64,000 bases of DNA from CAYPAU01 sp964408825 (GTDB lineage: Bacteria; Patescibacteriota; Microgenomatia; Levybacterales; UBA12049): contig CAYPAU010000001.1 in assembly GCA_964408825.1 (NCBI GenBank), positions 84,024 through 148,023 on the forward strand, given 5' to 3'. Positions 41,044-50,820 of the stretch are shown piece after piece; position 1 is the first letter of the stretch; each line of letters opens with the position of its first letter. The notes under the pieces were generated by a model. That model ran no database searches. It was not told the origin of the DNA and worked only from the letters and a program-made list of their open reading frames with translations. A program made the position numbers and the translations under genes.

Positions 41044-41799
41044 GTGAACAACCCTTTTCTTTCTGTCGTCGTCCCCTCATATAATGAGCTTGGTAATCTT
41101 CATAAGGGAGTTCTGGATAAAGTTGATCATTATCTTTCTAGGCAAAAATACACATGGGAAGTAATAGTGGTTGATGACGGCTCAACAGATGGAAGTGTAG
41201 AGTTTGTAGAAAATTTTGTTAAAGAAAATGAGGGATTTAGGGTGGTGAAAAACGGCCATACCGGAAAAGCAGGTGCCGTAACGCGCGGTGTTTTAGATGC
41301 AAAAGGAGAGATCATACTTTTTACAGACATGGATCAGGCAACTCCCATAGAAGAAATAGAAAAATTTTTTCCTTCTTTCGAAAGAAACTTCGATATAGTT
41401 ATTGGTTCGCGAAATTCCGAAAGAAAAGGAGCCCCATGGACAAGACTTGTTATGGCAAGGAGCATGATGATACTCCGCACGCTAATAGTAGGAGTTTACG
41501 GAATTTCAGACACGCAGTGCGGGTTTAAAGCTTTTAGGAATGATGTCGCAAAGAAATTATTTAAAAAAATAAACGATATAAATAAAGGATTCAAACAAGT
41601 TACCGGATCACATGTGACTGCCGGATTTGATGTAGAACTTCTGTATCTTGCCCAGAAGTTGGGTTACAGGATAAAAGAGGTACCTGTTAACTGGCTTTAT
41701 GTAGAAACAAGAAGAGTAAGCCCTCTAAAAGATTCCATAGATGGCTTTTTCGATCTTTTCAAAATAAAATTTAATTCTTTAAAAGGGACTTACGACTAA
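41044..41799 (+). CDS. GT2 glycosyltransferase (polyprenyl-phosphate sugar synthase type)
   Basis: 251 residues, starting at a leaderless GTG. VVVPSYNELGNLHKG at the start, VVDDGSTDGS near 42-51 and the metal site TDMDQATPIEEI near 94-105. A single soluble domain related to DPM1/Alg5. It likely makes a polyprenyl-phosphate sugar for the GT-C enzymes that follow directly. Confidence 0.85.
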   Translation: MNNPFLSVVVPSYNELGNLHKGVLDKVDHYLSRQKYTWEVIVVDDGSTDGSVEFVENFVKENEGFRVVKNGHTGKAGAVTRGVLDAKGEIILFTDMDQATPIEEIEKFFPSFERNFDIVIGSRNSERKGAPWTRLVMARSMMILRTLIVGVYGISDTQCGFKAFRNDVAKKLFKKINDINKGFKQVTGSHVTAGFDVELLYLAQKLGYRIKEVPVNWLYVETRRVSPLKDSIDGFFDLFKIKFNSLKGTYD

Positions 41800-42990
41800 A
41801 TGTCGAAATTTAAATTTACCATTTTTCATTTACCATTTATCATTTTTTGTTATCTAATAGTTATCATTGCTCTTTTTCTTTATTCTTTTACACAGATTGA
41901 TTTAAGTTTGACTTTGACAGAGATTTCATGGTGGCAGGGGATTCAAAAATTTTTTCAGAACATCGGTTACTTTAACAGACCTCTTTCTGCGTTTTTTTAT
42001 TTGACAATAACCACATTTCTGTTTGTTTTATATATTTTATTTTTGATACTTGCCAAAAGAAATAAACTTTCATACAAAGCAGTATGGGGATTAGTTATTT
42101 TTACATCAGTGCTTCTTACCTTTTCCTATAATGCCTTTTCTTACGACCTTTTTAATTATATGTTTGATGCAAGAATCATAACCAATTATCAGCAGAACCC
42201 TTATCTTCATAAAGCCCTGGACTATCCGGGTGATCCCATGCTTTCTTTCATGCACTGGACACACAGGACTTATCCCTATGGTCCTTCATGGCTTATTCTT
42301 ACGGTACCGCTTTCATTTATCGGAGGAAATTTTTTCCTTTTTACTTTTTTCATGTTCAAAGCCATATCCTCTTTAAGCTATTTGGGAACCGCATATTTTA
42401 TTTCAAAAATATTAAAAAAAGTTAATACCGAGAATGCACTGCTTGGTCTTGTATTTTTTGCATTCAACCCCTTGGTTATAATTGAGGGCTTAGTTAGTGC
42501 TCACAATGACATGGCCATGATTTTTTTCGCGGTTTTTTCGTTGTATCTACTTTTAAATAGCCAAAAAATATTTTCGTTCTTGGGATTCCTATTTTCAATA
42601 GGAATAAAATTTGCAACCGTTTTTATGATACCGGCGTATATCTATTTTTTTATAAAGAAGAAAATAGATAAGAGATTTTTTAAAATTTTATTTTTCTCGA
42701 TGTTTATTCCTCTCATTTTTGTAACAATAAGAACAAATTATCAACCATGGTATCTTCTTTATATTCTTCCTTTTGCAAGTTTGGCCCCTCAAAAAAAATA
42801 CACAATGGGAGCAGGAATTATTTTAGCTTTTTTCTCACTTATTCAATACATTCCCTTTCTTTATACAGGGAATTGGGATAAGCCAATCCCACAGATTCTG
42901 TTTTATATCACAGTATCAGGCTTCGTAGTTTATCTTTTGTATTCTATGTTCGGAAGTCTAAATATTTTAGGCAGGAAAATGCTAAAATAA
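41800..42990 (+). CDS. GT-C membrane glycosyltransferase, mannosyltransferase-like
   Basis: 396 residues, about 10-11 membrane segments. The first big loop holds FSYDLFNYMFDARII and NPYLHKALDYPGDP, like GT87/MptB-type polyprenol-phosphate mannosyltransferases. It starts right after the GT2 stop. The N-terminal 16 residues (KFTIFHLPFIIF) are encoded by five 7-bp units (41814-41848), so the original start may have been different. Confidence 0.75.
   Translation: MSKFKFTIFHLPFIIFCYLIVIIALFLYSFTQIDLSLTLTEISWWQGIQKFFQNIGYFNRPLSAFFYLTITTFLFVLYILFLILAKRNKLSYKAVWGLVIFTSVLLTFSYNAFSYDLFNYMFDARIITNYQQNPYLHKALDYPGDPMLSFMHWTHRTYPYGPSWLILTVPLSFIGGNFFLFTFFMFKAISSLSYLGTAYFISKILKKVNTENALLGLVFFAFNPLVIIEGLVSAHNDMAMIFFAVFSLYLLLNSQKIFSFLGFLFSIGIKFATVFMIPAYIYFFIKKKIDKRFFKILFFSMFIPLIFVTIRTNYQPWYLLYILPFASLAPQKKYTMGAGIILAFFSLIQYIPFLYTGNWDKPIPQILFYITVSGFVVYLLYSMFGSLNILGRKMLK
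41814..41848. repeat. 7-bp unit array at a GT-C gene N-terminus (5 units)
   Basis: ATTTACC, ATTTTTC, ATTTACC, ATTTATC, ATTTTTT: 35 bp. Confidence 0.7.
42980..42988 (+). promoter_or_regulatory. Extended -10 inside the cluster
   Basis: TGCTAAAAT overlapping the preceding stop codon; ATG 42995 is 6 nt after it. Confidence 0.45.
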
Positions 42991-42994
42991 TCTT

Positions 42995-44509
42995 ATGTTT
43001 GCTTTGCAAAAACTCTTTGTAAAATATAGATTTGAAATCCTTGCCTTTGCAGCACTTACAGCTTTGTATTTTTACCTTCGTTTATACAACGTAATGTCCC
43101 TTCCCATATTTACGGATGAGGCAATTTATGTAAGATGGTCACAAATTGCAAGATATGATCCTTCATGGAGATTCATATCTTTAACGGATGGGAAACAACC
43201 TCTTTTCGTTTGGCTTGCCTTAAACGTTATGAGACTAGTTGAAGACCCTCTTTTTGCTTCAAGGCTTGTCTCAGTCGCAGCAGGATTTTTTACAATGGTA
43301 GGCTTGTTTTTCTTAGGGAGGGAAATCTTCAAAAACCGATTCGTAGGTTTAATTTCCTCCTTTCTGTATATACTGTATCCCTTTGCCTTAGTTTATGACC
43401 GCATGGCACTTTACGAGAGCTTGGTGGGTGTTTTTACTGTCTGGGCTCTTTATCTTGAAGTGCTTTTAATAAGAAGAATCCGCCTTGATGTCGCTTTGAT
43501 ATTAAGTATGGTTCTTGGCGCCGGAGTACTTACTAAGTCCTCCGCCTTTTTTAATATTTATCTTATTCCCACCACGCTTCTTTTGTTCGATTTCAAAAAT
43601 AAGAAATCAATGCTTTTTAGATGGGCTTTGTTAGTTATTGTTTCTACAGTTCTTGCCTATGGATATTATTCGGTCTTAAGACTTTCCCCCTTTTTTCACA
43701 TAGTTAATGAAAAAAACTCCATATTTGTATATCCTTTCAAGGAGTGGATTACTCATCCTTTCACGTATTTGAGAAGTAATTCAATGGGCCTTTTAGATTG
43801 GTTTTATAGCTATATGGGTTTGCCGGCAATTCTTTTAATAATCCTATCGTTTTTCATAAATACTAAATATTTGAAAGAAAAAATTCTTTTTTCCAGTTGG
43901 TTTGTGATTCCCTTTGTAGCTCTTATTTTTTTTGGTAAAACCCTTTACCCAAGATTTATCTTTTTTATGACGCTTTCGCTTTTGCCTCTGGTAGCTTTTT
44001 CGCTCTTTGAAATTTTTAATAAAATTAAAAAGAGATACTTAGCAATCCTTATCCTTGTAGTTTTCCTAATTCCTTTTTTAAGAACAGACTTTTATATTAT
44101 TTCAGACTTTGCAAAAGCTCCTATAGCAAAGCCAGATATTCACCAGTACATCAATGACTGGCCGGCAGGAGGAGGCATTAAAGAAGCGGTTGATTATTTA
44201 GGGGAGCAAGCTAAGGAAAGAAAAATCCATGCGGCTTCCCTTGGCACTTTTGGTTCTCTTCCTACTTATTCAATAGAGATTTATTTAGGAGACAATAATA
44301 ATGTAGATAGAGGAGGTATTTTCCCCGTGCCCTCAGAAATACCAAAAGAACTATTGGAAAAGGCAAAGAAGATACCAGTTTTTCTTCTTGTTTCAAATCA
44401 GAAGGAATTTGAGAATAATATAAAAACCTGGCCTCTTAAGCTTATTTTTGAAATAAAAAAGGGCGAGGGAGATTCATTCACACGGCTTTATAGAGTAAAA
44501 GCTTCTTAA
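42995..44509 (+). CDS. GT39/PMT-like membrane glycosyltransferase
   Basis: 504 residues, about 11 membrane segments and a C-terminal soluble tail. The first loop carries PIFTDEAIYVRWSQIA with the Asp-Glu pair of the ArnT/PMT family, and later MALYESLVGVF. Likely adds a sugar from a polyprenyl-phosphate donor to an outer-face acceptor. A second protein of this class follows the GT2-GtrA gene at the window start. Confidence 0.82.
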   Translation: MFALQKLFVKYRFEILAFAALTALYFYLRLYNVMSLPIFTDEAIYVRWSQIARYDPSWRFISLTDGKQPLFVWLALNVMRLVEDPLFASRLVSVAAGFFTMVGLFFLGREIFKNRFVGLISSFLYILYPFALVYDRMALYESLVGVFTVWALYLEVLLIRRIRLDVALILSMVLGAGVLTKSSAFFNIYLIPTTLLLFDFKNKKSMLFRWALLVIVSTVLAYGYYSVLRLSPFFHIVNEKNSIFVYPFKEWITHPFTYLRSNSMGLLDWFYSYMGLPAILLIILSFFINTKYLKEKILFSSWFVIPFVALIFFGKTLYPRFIFFMTLSLLPLVAFSLFEIFNKIKKRYLAILILVVFLIPFLRTDFYIISDFAKAPIAKPDIHQYINDWPAGGGIKEAVDYLGEQAKERKIHAASLGTFGSLPTYSIEIYLGDNNNVDRGGIFPVPSEIPKELLEKAKKIPVFLLVSNQKEFENNIKTWPLKLIFEIKKGEGDSFTRLYRVKAS

Positions 44510-44510
44510 T

Positions 44511-46901
44511 ATGTACGAGAAAATCCGCTTGTTTTCCTTTCGGAACAAGATTTTTTTATTTATAGTTCTAATTGTTTTATTTTTCTTCTGGCCCGTTTTT
44601 AAAGGCGATATTCCTTTTCCTGGAGATACGCTTGTAGGATTTTATGAACCTTATAAAGCTTATCCAATACTGGGTTTTTCTCCCGGGAGTGTACCTAATA
44701 AAGCACAGGGACCGGATGTTATAAAAGAACTGTTCCCATGGAAAAATTTTGTCATAGAGTCTTTAAGGCAAGGACAGGTTCCTTTTTGGAATCCTTACAA
44801 TTTTTCAGGAAATCCTCTTATGGCAAATTTTCAATCGGGGACATTTTACCCTCCTAATGTTATTTTTCTCATTTTTCCTTTCACGATTTCCTGGACAATC
44901 TTTATTCTTCTTATTCCAATTTTGGCTTCTTCTTTCACCTACCTTTTCCTGCGAGAGCTAAATTTAAGTAAAACCTCAAGTTTTTTCGGAGGCATTGTTT
45001 TTGCATTTTCTTCCTATATGGTTGTTTGGCTTCAATATGGAAATATAGGTCATACCTTGTTATGGATTCCGCTGGGACTTTTAATAACTGAAAAATTAAT
45101 AAAGAAATTTGAATGGAAATTTTTATTTTTTCTAACTCTTATTTTATGGTTTTCTATCCTCGCAGGGTATATTCAAGGCTATTTCTATTCAGCGAGTCTA
45201 ATATTTGCATATTTTCTTTTTAAAGGTTTTACGGAAGGAAAGATTAATCTCAGAAGATTCTTGTATTTTATAACTGCATTAATTTCTCCAGTTGCTCTTT
45301 CTCTTTTCCAGATCTTGCCCACGATTGAATTATTTAATGCATCTTCAAGATCGGACTATACTCTCTCCCAAATCCAAAATTTACTTAATCCCTGGTGGTA
45401 CGCAATAACTGCTATAGCACCTAATTTTTTCGGAAATCCGGCAACATTTAATCATTGGTTCTGGGGAACTTATATTGAAAGAGTTTCATACATTGGTCTT
45501 GTTCCTTTTATTCTTTTTTTGTCCGCTGTTTTATCCTTCAAAAGAAGAAAAGAAAAATTATTCTTCGGGGTAGTTGCAATACTTAGCTTCATTATATCAC
45601 TTGATCTTTTTATAACAAAATATTTTTTTAAAATACCAGTTCCTATTATATCAACAGCCGTACCGACCAGAATTCTGAGTCTATTCCAATTCTCCGCGGC
45701 GATTCTTTCAGCTTTTGGGCTTGAATATTTTTTGAAAAATCAAGGAAAGAGAAAATTTTACATTGCTACATTTATCACCCTTTTTCTTATTGGTCTATCA
45801 TGGATGCTCGCATTTTTCGGAGGAGAAATCTTTCAGATCGACCCAGTAAATCTATCAATATCTAAAAAAAATTTAATTATTCCCACTTTTCTAGCAATTG
45901 CTTTTCTCTTAGTGATTTATATCTGGTTTAAAACTAAATCAAAATTAACTATTTTTGCAATTTTATTACTTACTATTTTTGATCTATTTTATTTTTTCCA
46001 AAGAATTACCCCATTTTCACCTCCTGAGTTTACTTATCCTGAGACACCAGTTGTTAGGTATCTTAAGGAAAATGGTTCAATAAACAGATTTTGGGGATAT
46101 GGTTCAGGATATATCGAAAGCAATTTCCAACTAATGGATAAGACTTTTTCACCGGAAGGGAATGACCCTTTGCATATTAGGACATACACAGAGCTTCTTT
46201 CCTCATCTAAAAATGGAAAGCTTTCAGAGAATCTTCCTCGTCCGGATGCCAATATTGAAAGAGGTTTTGGAGAGAAAAATCTGCGCGAAAATAAATATCG
46301 TCAGAGATTGCTTAATCTTTTGGGAGCAAAATATGTTCTCCATAAGACAGGCTCAGATTCTCCTGATTACACTACTTTTCCCGATAGAATTTATCGGTTG
46401 GTACAAAGTGACGGATATTATCAAATTTATGAGAATAAAGAAGTTTTGCCAAGATTTTTCCTAACGGGAGATTATACAGTTGAGGATGATGAGGGAAAAA
46501 TTATATCCCTTATTTATGATGAAGACATAGATCTTAAAAAAACCTTAATTCTTAAGGAAGACCCCAAAATCAATATTGATAAAAATTCAAAAGGGGTAGC
46601 ACAGCTTATAAATTACTTACCAAATAAGGTTTCTGTTAAGACAAAAAGTAATGGAAATAGTTTACTATTTATATCGGATACCTATTATCCCGGGTGGGAA
46701 GTAAAAATCGATAATACGCCCTCACAGATTATACTTTCTGATTATGCATTCAGAGCCGTACCAGTTGAGGAAGGCGAACATATTGTAGAATTTTTATATA
46801 GACCAAAGAGCTTTTACAAGGGTTTAACTCTCTCCCTTTTTAGTTTAATTATTTTGGCTCTTTTTTTATCTTATGTCAGGAATCTTGAAAAAAAACTTTA
46901 A
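44511..46901 (+). CDS. YfhO family membrane protein (copy 1 of 3)
   Basis: 796 residues, about 12-13 membrane segments plus a large C-terminal soluble domain and a last helix. Family landmarks: FPGDTLVGFYEPY, PWKNFVIESLRQGQVPFWNPY, GNPLMANFQSGTFYPPN in the first outer loop, and DTYYPGWEVKIDN near the end. YfhO of Bacillus is a GT-C-type protein for glycosylating teichoic acid. The acidic residue in GDT matches GT-C active sites. Paralogues lie at 54871 and 58577. Confidence 0.85.
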   Translation: MYEKIRLFSFRNKIFLFIVLIVLFFFWPVFKGDIPFPGDTLVGFYEPYKAYPILGFSPGSVPNKAQGPDVIKELFPWKNFVIESLRQGQVPFWNPYNFSGNPLMANFQSGTFYPPNVIFLIFPFTISWTIFILLIPILASSFTYLFLRELNLSKTSSFFGGIVFAFSSYMVVWLQYGNIGHTLLWIPLGLLITEKLIKKFEWKFLFFLTLILWFSILAGYIQGYFYSASLIFAYFLFKGFTEGKINLRRFLYFITALISPVALSLFQILPTIELFNASSRSDYTLSQIQNLLNPWWYAITAIAPNFFGNPATFNHWFWGTYIERVSYIGLVPFILFLSAVLSFKRRKEKLFFGVVAILSFIISLDLFITKYFFKIPVPIISTAVPTRILSLFQFSAAILSAFGLEYFLKNQGKRKFYIATFITLFLIGLSWMLAFFGGEIFQIDPVNLSISKKNLIIPTFLAIAFLLVIYIWFKTKSKLTIFAILLLTIFDLFYFFQRITPFSPPEFTYPETPVVRYLKENGSINRFWGYGSGYIESNFQLMDKTFSPEGNDPLHIRTYTELLSSSKNGKLSENLPRPDANIERGFGEKNLRENKYRQRLLNLLGAKYVLHKTGSDSPDYTTFPDRIYRLVQSDGYYQIYENKEVLPRFFLTGDYTVEDDEGKIISLIYDEDIDLKKTLILKEDPKINIDKNSKGVAQLINYLPNKVSVKTKSNGNSLLFISDTYYPGWEVKIDNTPSQIILSDYAFRAVPVEEGEHIVEFLYRPKSFYKGLTLSLFSLIILALFLSYVRNLEKKL

Positions 46902-48408
46902 ATTTATTTTTATATTTCTTTCCGTTTTATTAGTGGTTCCAGGTGTCGTAGGACTTTTACATTCAGGTTTTCCCTTAACCGATGACGGCAACTGGATGGT
47001 TATAAGGTTTTCCGCATTTTATGAGGCTTTTAGGAACGGACAATTTCCCGTAAGATTTCTTCCGCGTTTAAATAATGGATTCGGTTATCCGGTTTCTAAT
47101 TTTCTTTATCCTCTTTTTATGTATATAGGCATCCCGATTCATCTTGCGGGCTTTAGCTTCGTAGATACCATTAAGGTAATCATGGGGGGCAGTTTAATTT
47201 TTTCTTCTTTATTCACATTTTTGTGGCTTAGAAAGATATTTGGATCAATTGCATCTTTGGTCGGAGCGGTCTCCTACTCATTATTTCCGTATCATTTATA
47301 TGATTTATATAAAAGAGGATCTGTTGGAGAGCTTCTTGCTCTTTCTATTGTCCCGTTTATTCTTTGGGGGATAGAAAAGAGAAACTTGGCTATTTCCTCT
47401 TTAGGATACGGTCTTCTGATCCTCTCACATAACACTTTGGCAATTTTATTTATTCCTACTATTTTTATATATCAACTCTTAAGGTATAAATTTTCCCTAA
47501 AGTCCTTAATGCCCCTTCTTCTTGGTCTTTCTCTTTCTGCCTTTTTTTCAGTGCCCGCTCTATACGACAGGCAATATACAATTTTTAGTCAAGTTAAAAT
47601 ATCAGATTATTCCATGTATTTCGTTAACTTCGACAATTTGAATTTATACGGCTTAATATTCTTTACATCGATCGCTGCCTCTTTCTATTTATTAATTAAA
47701 AACAAAGGAAAAACTAATATTTATTTTTTGATACTTTCACTGTTAGCCCTATTAATAACAATTCCTAAAGCTGTTCCAGTCTGGGAATTTACATTTTTGC
47801 AAAATTATATTCAGTTCCCATTTAGATTCGTCTCAATTGCTGTTTTATCGTCCTCTTTTCTTCTCGCGTCATTTTTGGATTTATTTAAGGTAAGAAGATT
47901 AATCTTTGCCTTTATAATCTTAATTATAATTTATTTATCCAGCCTAAACTTTATTTATCCTAAAGTTTTTCAATACCATCCGGATACCTTTTACTCTACC
48001 AACCAAGACACAACTACAGTCAAAAACGAATATATGCCAAAATGGGTCAAGAAAATACCAACTAGAAGATACGAAAGCAAGGTCGAGATTATCAATGGAG
48101 AAGGTGAGATTAAAGATTTTAAAGATTCAGGCAATAGGGTTTCATTTATATATGTATCTAAAGAGCCGTCCTTACTTGCGCTTAATACTATATATTTCCC
48201 AGGCTGGAAGCTAAGTATTGATAAAAAAAATTCTCAAATTTTATACAATAATGAAGGAGGTCTTATTCAATTTAAGGTAGACCGCGGTAAGCATTTTATT
48301 GAAGCAAAATTCGGAGAAACCGGAGTAAGACTTTTAAGCGATCTTGTATCGCTGGGGAGTCTTTTTGTGCTTTTGTACTTGTCTTTAAAAAGAAAATATT
48401 TAATATGA
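46873..48408 (+). CDS. Polytopic GT-C-like membrane protein (6-PTPS-related type)
   Basis: 511 residues. PLTDDGNWMVIRFSAFYEAFRNGQFPVRF in the first outer loop resembles the YfhO and GT39 pattern, followed by about 10 membrane segments and a C-terminal domain with TIYFPGWKLSIDK, the same motif that ends YfhO proteins. Databases often name this family 6-pyruvoyl-tetrahydropterin synthase-related, with no proof of activity. It overlaps the upstream gene by 29 bp and ends in an ATGA overlap with the next. Confidence 0.72.
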   Translation: MSGILKKNFKFIFIFLSVLLVVPGVVGLLHSGFPLTDDGNWMVIRFSAFYEAFRNGQFPVRFLPRLNNGFGYPVSNFLYPLFMYIGIPIHLAGFSFVDTIKVIMGGSLIFSSLFTFLWLRKIFGSIASLVGAVSYSLFPYHLYDLYKRGSVGELLALSIVPFILWGIEKRNLAISSLGYGLLILSHNTLAILFIPTIFIYQLLRYKFSLKSLMPLLLGLSLSAFFSVPALYDRQYTIFSQVKISDYSMYFVNFDNLNLYGLIFFTSIAASFYLLIKNKGKTNIYFLILSLLALLITIPKAVPVWEFTFLQNYIQFPFRFVSIAVLSSSFLLASFLDLFKVRRLIFAFIILIIIYLSSLNFIYPKVFQYHPDTFYSTNQDTTTVKNEYMPKWVKKIPTRRYESKVEIINGEGEIKDFKDSGNRVSFIYVSKEPSLLALNTIYFPGWKLSIDKKNSQILYNNEGGLIQFKVDRGKHFIEAKFGETGVRLLSDLVSLGSLFVLLYLSLKRKYLI

Positions 48409-50117
48409 GAATTTTAGAACGGATTTTATTTCCGGTAGTGTTACTGATTCTTTCTTACCCTCTTATAAATCATCTTTTTGCACCGGGGTTTTTTCCTATT
48501 CACGACAACACTCAAGTTCAAAGAGTATTTGAAATGGCCAAGAGCTTATCTGAGGGGATGTTTCCCGTAAGATGGGTTTCTGACTTGGGATACGGATATG
48601 GATATCCAATTTTCAATTTTTATGCCCCTCTGTCATATTATGTCGGTTCGTTTTTTGTGCTCTCAGGTTTTGACTCTCTTTTTGCAACAAAGCTTATGAT
48701 GGCGCTGGGCGTTTTGACTTCTGGTTTTACTATGTATTTACTTTCGAAAACATTATGGGGAAGAGTTGGAGGCTTAATCTCTGCGCTATTTTATCTATAT
48801 GCTCCATATCATGCTCTTGATATCTATGTGAGAGGAGACATTTCTGAATTTTGGGCATATGCATTTATTCCTTTAGTATTCTATTCACTTATAAAAACCC
48901 TTAATAACAGAAGGTATATTGTTCTTGGTGCCTTTTCATACTCGTTTGTTATCCTTTCTCACAATCTTACGGCATTTATGTTGACTCCTTTCCTGATTTT
49001 ATTCGCTTTAATTTTTTACCCTTCCTTTAAAGAGAAAATTCTGATACCCTTTTTTCTAATTATTCTTGCAGGACTAGGCTTATCTTCGTTTTATACTCTT
49101 CCTGCAATTTTTGAAGCAAAATATACTAACATAATTTCACAAGTCGGTGGAGGAGCCGATTTTAATGATCACTTTGTTTGTCTTTCTCAATTTTGGCAAA
49201 GTCCGTGGGGTTTTGGGGGTTCTGCCTCAGGTTGCATAGATGGGATGTCTTTTCAGCTTGGAAAACTCCATTTCCTTTCTTTTATAGCGGCTTTTGGTCT
49301 TTTTTTAATGTCGGCAGTAAATAAAAGGTTTAAATTAAATGAAATCTTAAGAAAGGATAAAATAATATATGGTTTTACACTTTTTTCTCTTGTTGGATTT
49401 ATTCTCTCGGTTTTCTTAATGATTAATATGTCAAAATTTGTTTGGGAGGCAGTTCCTTTTATGGAATTTCTTCAATATCCATGGAGGTTTCTTACCTTTG
49501 CCTCATTTTTTATGTCATTAGTTTCGGGAATCCTAGTCTTAAGTATAGATCTGTTTGTTTTCAAAACAAAAAAGGGAAAATTAAGTATTATTTTTCCGGT
49601 TTTTTTAATAATAATCTTACTTTATATTAATGCCAAATTTTTTATCCCTCAGACTCTTATAGATCAAACAGGCAAAGATCTGACAAGTAAAAATAATTTA
49701 GTATGGAATACTTCGAGAATTTCAGATGAGTATATGCCAAAAAATTTTAACAAGCCAAAATCTTTGGAAGATGTTCCAAAAGGAAAGATTTCAAAGGAGG
49801 AGGGCATTCAGGCGCTCTACGAAGATTCAGGTGTTTCATTCCTTCATGCAACGGTTAAGGCAGAGAAAGATCAAAAAGCAATAATAAATACAGCATATTT
49901 TCCCTCATGGACGGGATTTTTAGATAACAAAAGAGTTGCTCTTAATAAAGAAGATTCGGGAATGTCGGTCAAGATTCCAAAGGGAGTCCATTCACTAGAT
50001 CTTTTTTTCGTTGAAACGCCAATCGAAAAGCTTGGAAATTCTATTAGCCTCGCTTTTTTATTTATTATCTTTGTTAGTATAATTATTCCTGCAAAGATAC
50101 CCAAATATGAAAAATAA
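48405..50117 (+). CDS. Polytopic GT-C-like membrane protein (6-PTPS-related type), second copy
   Basis: 570 residues, clearly a paralogue of the preceding gene: PIHDNTQVQRVFEMAKSLSEGMFPVRW, then LGYGYGYPIFNFYAPL, membrane segments, and TAYFPSWTGFLDN near the end. Probably acts on lipid-linked sugars at the outer membrane face. Overlaps both neighbours (4 bp and 11 bp), so it is part of one operon. Confidence 0.72.
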   Translation: MRILERILFPVVLLILSYPLINHLFAPGFFPIHDNTQVQRVFEMAKSLSEGMFPVRWVSDLGYGYGYPIFNFYAPLSYYVGSFFVLSGFDSLFATKLMMALGVLTSGFTMYLLSKTLWGRVGGLISALFYLYAPYHALDIYVRGDISEFWAYAFIPLVFYSLIKTLNNRRYIVLGAFSYSFVILSHNLTAFMLTPFLILFALIFYPSFKEKILIPFFLIILAGLGLSSFYTLPAIFEAKYTNIISQVGGGADFNDHFVCLSQFWQSPWGFGGSASGCIDGMSFQLGKLHFLSFIAAFGLFLMSAVNKRFKLNEILRKDKIIYGFTLFSLVGFILSVFLMINMSKFVWEAVPFMEFLQYPWRFLTFASFFMSLVSGILVLSIDLFVFKTKKGKLSIIFPVFLIIILLYINAKFFIPQTLIDQTGKDLTSKNNLVWNTSRISDEYMPKNFNKPKSLEDVPKGKISKEEGIQALYEDSGVSFLHATVKAEKDQKAIINTAYFPSWTGFLDNKRVALNKEDSGMSVKIPKGVHSLDLFFVETPIEKLGNSISLAFLFIIFVSIIIPAKIPKYEK

Positions 50118-50820
50118 AATTCCCGAGCTTTCTGTTTTTTTTCCTTTCTGGAACGAGGAGAAAAACATAGAAAATGTTGTTAAAAAAGCAATACCGGTCG
50201 TCGAAGAAGTTTCTAAGAAATGGGAAATGATTATAGTCGATGACGGTTCCTCCGATAAAACTTTAAAAATTGCAAAAGAGTTTGCAAAAGAAAACCCAAA
50301 TATTCGCATCGTAAGTCACGATCGCAATAGGGGCTATGGGGCATCCTTAAAATCCGGTTTTGAAAATGCAAGATATAGCGTAATAGTTTTTACAGACGGT
50401 GATGGTCAGTTTGATTTTAAGGAGATTGATGGGTTTTTAGGAAAAATTGATAAAGCTGATATTGTTATCGGATATAGAAAAAAAAGATATGACAACCCCA
50501 TTCGTCATGTCCTGATGAACATGCTTAAAATATGGGATTTATTTTTCTTTGGCTTTTGGTTCAGGGATATTGACTGCGGATTTAAAATGTTTACTAAAAA
50601 AGCATTGCTTAAGATCGCTCCACTTAAATCCGAAGGGGCAATGATAACGACTGAAATTTTAGCAAAGGCAAGAAAGACAAAACTTAAAATTGAACAAGTC
50701 GAAGTGACACATTATCCAAGATTCTATGGAGATCAAAGCGGAGGAAATTTAAGAGTAATAGTAAGAGCTATTAGAGAAAGTTTTGCCCTCTTTAGAGAGC
50801 TAAATTATGGAAGACATTGA
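50107..50820 (+). CDS. GT2 glycosyltransferase (DPM1-like)
   Basis: 237 residues: FFPFWNEEKNIENVV, IVDDGSSDKTL near 40-50 and FTDGDGQFDFKEI near 97-109. A single soluble domain, expected to make a polyprenyl-phosphate sugar. It overlaps the genes on both sides (11 and 14 bp). Confidence 0.85.
   Translation: MKNKIPELSVFFPFWNEEKNIENVVKKAIPVVEEVSKKWEMIIVDDGSSDKTLKIAKEFAKENPNIRIVSHDRNRGYGASLKSGFENARYSVIVFTDGDGQFDFKEIDGFLGKIDKADIVIGYRKKRYDNPIRHVLMNMLKIWDLFFFGFWFRDIDCGFKMFTKKALLKIAPLKSEGAMITTEILAKARKTKLKIEQVEVTHYPRFYGDQSGGNLRVIVRAIRESFALFRELNYGRH

Noticed and set aside
44161..44185. GC-rich GGCCGGCAGGAGGAGG in a GT39-like gene as an element
   Set aside because: It encodes DWPAGGGIKEAVDYL, a usual motif at this place in such proteins, with no palindrome arms.
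46346..46366. Likeness of the YfhO copy 1 sequence near AGACAGGCTCAG to the element at 61076
   Set aside because: The two other YfhO copies align here without a gap, so there is no sign of an insertion.
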